DNA of 10,694 bases from Brachionus koreanus (Eukaryota > Rotifera > Eurotatoria > Ploima > Brachionidae): positions 99,519 to 110,212 of the forward strand of contig PJRA01000011.1 in NCBI GenBank assembly GCA_016987375.1, written 5' to 3'. The number at the start of each line of letters is the position of its first letter. The first letter of the stretch is position 1. Of the stretch, positions 8,263-10,694 are shown in pieces. A program made the position numbers and the translations under genes. Below the pieces are notes generated by a model. The model was not told the DNA's origin. It worked only from the letters and a program-made list of their open reading frames with translations, and made no database searches.

Positions 8263-9010
8263 TTAACACTTAAAGGACCGCTGTCAATTCAACACCTTTT
8301 TTATGCTTCATATCTTAAGAACCGTTGATTAGATCTCCAAAAATCCAAATTTTATTTTAAAATATTTATTTATAGTAACAAATTTAGTAAGTTTTAAGTG
8401 GATGTGATTTATTCTTTATAAGATTTATGAGAATTGTTATCAGTCCTTGAATTGTTATGAGTTTTAAATAAGTTTTAGGACTTAAGAATTTTTTTATTAA
8501 CAAAATTTACGGTTGAAAAATAAAATTTTTTGTTTAAATTATCATCTGAGTGAATTTTAAAACTTCCTGAACTTAAAAATAAAAAAATATATTCAAAATA
8601 AAACAATTTAATTTTTTTTTTGATTTTACACTTATTTTTAGCAATTTTATTTTTCTTAAATATGAAAAAATAAAAAAACTGGTCCCATAATTTTGTTCAG
8701 AATTTCCTCTGGTTTCAGAATCTATGAAAAAAAGTAGGGGTTAAATATACCATTTTGTAGAAGAGATTATGAGCTTTCAGATTTGGTTCATATTTAATGA
8801 GTTATGACTATGAATACTTGAGATATTTTGACTTGAAGACAAGCAACTTTTGTTTTTTTTCAAATCTTTGAAGGGGTGGGGTCAAAAAAAAATTTGGACC
8901 CCCACTAAAAAACTGAATTTCCTAGGTTTTCAACTATCCAGATTAATATTTTTAAGTCGGTTTATGTAAATTCAGATAGTGCAGTAGTTTTGCTACGCGC
9001 GAACTTTATT
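8263..9010. mobile_element. Possible decayed non-autonomous transposon
   Basis: TTAA followed by CACTTAAAGGACCGC at 8263 resembles the end of a TTAA-targeting (piggyBac-type) element. The following DNA, and that at about 8690-9010, is less homopolymeric than the surroundings and ends near a GC-rich GCTACGCGCG at about 8991-9000. I could not find the matching inverted terminus or any transposase frame, so both the class and the right boundary are guesses. Confidence 0.22.
8878..8902. repeat. G/C-rich hairpin in AT-rich DNA
   Basis: GGGGTC (8878-8883) is complementary to GACCCC (8897-8902) across an A/T loop, and the stem can be lengthened to about nine pairs with one bulged C. It is one of the few GC clusters in this region and may be an internal hairpin of the putative repeat around it. 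Confidence 0.5.
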
Positions 9011-10694
9011 TACATTATTTAATTTTCATACAACATTTAACTTATTTATATAAGTAAAAAAATTTATTTAATATGATTAAGCAAATGAGATATGAAAATG
9101 GAAACTATAAGAGGTTAAAATCTATGTTAAGATTTTTTTTGCATGATTTTGAAATATTTTTGTTTGTATTTTAAAACATTATTTGCTAAATCTAATTCTG
9201 ATAAAACAATTATTCTTTCAAAAAGAAATAATCTTAAGACAAAAATATTTATCTTAAAATAAAAAATAAAATCATTTTTCAATTACTATAATATTAAGAA
9301 ATATTTTGGTATACAAATAATTCGATCAAGTTTATTTGCAAAAAACAACAATGTAACTTAGGTGATTAGAAGAGCCGAGTAGCGAAACAATATTTCATTA
9401 ATCCCTAGATATTTTTTCTGAAATACTTTTAATGGATCAAATTCAAAATTAACTTTTTTTTTAAATCAACTTTCACGAACTTAAAATTAAAAAATTATGT
9501 TTTAAATAAAAAAGATCATCTTCTTTTAATTTTAATATTGATTATTCAATAAATACAAAAATAAAAACAAAACTTTGTAAATTATAAATTTGTCCAAAAA
9601 TTAAAATTTAATAAAATACCATTTCAATTGTTAAAGAAATTTATTTTGATGGTACAATAAACTTAGAAAAGTTACAAAAAAAATTGTTTATCTACCTTTT
9701 AATAAAAAATCATCTGATACTGATAACTAATAATTTAAAAAAAAATCTATAATAATCTATTGCTAATTTGCTCTTTTGGGTTTCTTGTAGCGCGAATACA
9801 TTTTCGTGTTAAAAAGGATTAGATTTTACGAGTATTCATGCACATGGTTTAGTTTGGTGATTAAAGAAAGCCTATTTTGTCTTATTTCATCACAAGTTGA
9901 ATTTTTAGGTTAAAAACCCTTGATATTTTAACTGATTAATTTTAGAAATTAAAATTTTTCTTTTTTTTTCAATTATTATTATCGAGAGATTAGTTGAATA
10001 CATCATTTAATTAAATAATGAATTCGGTTTTATATTCAAAAAAACTTGATTAAGATTTTGCAATGCAGCTTTTTAGCTTTAGTAGTTATATCGATTTTCC
10101 ATAAATAAGCCCTAAGGTTCATCTTACAAACAATTTGTTAATTGATGCTTTCATAAAAATCCTTTTAATTCTTAAAATAATTCAGAAGATACAGAAGACT
10201 TTAATCATTTATTATTATTAGATCTTTGTTCAGTTTTTAAAAACATTGTACAGAATAAAGATAATGACAAGATTTTTTATGAAGAAATTTTAAGTTTACA
10301 ACATTAAATTTTCTATTTTATTGAATGTTTCTGAATCTGGAAATTTATCACCATTATATAAATTCTTAAATTAAAATTGTAAATCAAAATTATTTCTTAT
10401 TTCATTTCATTTAATGATTAAGACGCCTAAATATTCTTTGTCAAAGAAAACTGCATGATAGAAAAAATTCCTAAATTTCTTTAATTGTTAAACCATTTCA
10501 ACGCGCAATTTAGTTTAACTAAATTAACTACTAGTAATTATGCATGGCTTTTACCAATAATGAATATTAAAATTATGTGAAATACATAAATGTTTAATTA
10601 ATTTTTAAATAAATAAAAAAATTAAAAAAAAAACTTGTAATTGATTTAAAGAAAGTTAATGGAACATTAAATAAGCAAAACAAAGAAAAGTAAT

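Larger units (their letters stand above)
7995..10694. other. AT-rich region upstream of the GPCR, no gene recognised
   Basis: About 2.7 kb, presumably including the GPCR promoter and possible 5' exons. Homopolymer-rich sequence with stops in all frames dominates. Higher-complexity patches occur at about 8263-8350, 8690-9010, 9350-9400 and 9770-9910. In the last, a plus-strand frame of about 40 codons follows a CTTGTAG acceptor-like site but matches nothing I recognise. I saw no tRNA or rRNA. Confidence 0.65.

Noticed and set aside
9790..9912. Roughly 40-codon plus-strand frame after an acceptor-like CTTGTAG
   Set aside because: No similarity recognised, no donor identified, and the length is within chance expectation.

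Overview
The window looks like nuclear DNA of a very AT-rich invertebrate animal. Two long protein-coding stretches of moderate base composition lie in roughly 80% A+T flanks full of homopolymer runs. One gene is split by spliceosomal introns with GT..AG ends. The two recognisable products are a metazoan-type ARS2/Serrate protein and an FMRFamide-receptor-like neuropeptide GPCR. There are no bacterial operons, ribosome-binding sites, CRISPR arrays or phage genes. I cannot name the phylum from this alone; AT-rich arthropods (for example mites) and other small protostomes are all possible.

Layout. Both genes are on the minus strand. Positions 1-117 hold the short 3' end of the ARS2 gene, with an AATAAA signal about 34 bases after the stop codon. 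The ARS2 gene spans 118-4531 in three coding exons (4531-4377, 4304-4149, 2128-118), giving a 773-residue protein. The first two exons are too short to stand out as open frames and were recovered from homology plus splice signals. Intron 1 is 72 bases. Intron 2 is about 2 kb and holds a conspicuous imperfect inverted repeat, plus several degenerate direct repeats. Positions 4532-6875 are AT-rich intergenic DNA with a (TAC)n microsatellite. A 372-residue class A GPCR lies at 6876-7994. Positions 7995-10694 have no recognisable gene; a segment around 8263-9010 has higher complexity and may be a decayed transposon.

Function. ARS2 is a nuclear RNA-processing hub that bridges the cap-binding complex to snRNA, histone mRNA, miRNA and RNA-decay machinery. 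The GPCR is a probable neuropeptide receptor. Nothing suggests the two genes work together; they are simply neighbours.

The most interesting points are: the ARS2 protein apparently lacks the conserved acidic C-terminal cap-binding tail and the long charged linker of vertebrate ARS2; the GPCR lacks both cysteines of the class A extracellular disulfide and carries several non-canonical switch motifs; and a long hairpin-forming element sits inside the ARS2 intron. I did not find a convincing wholly new biological system.
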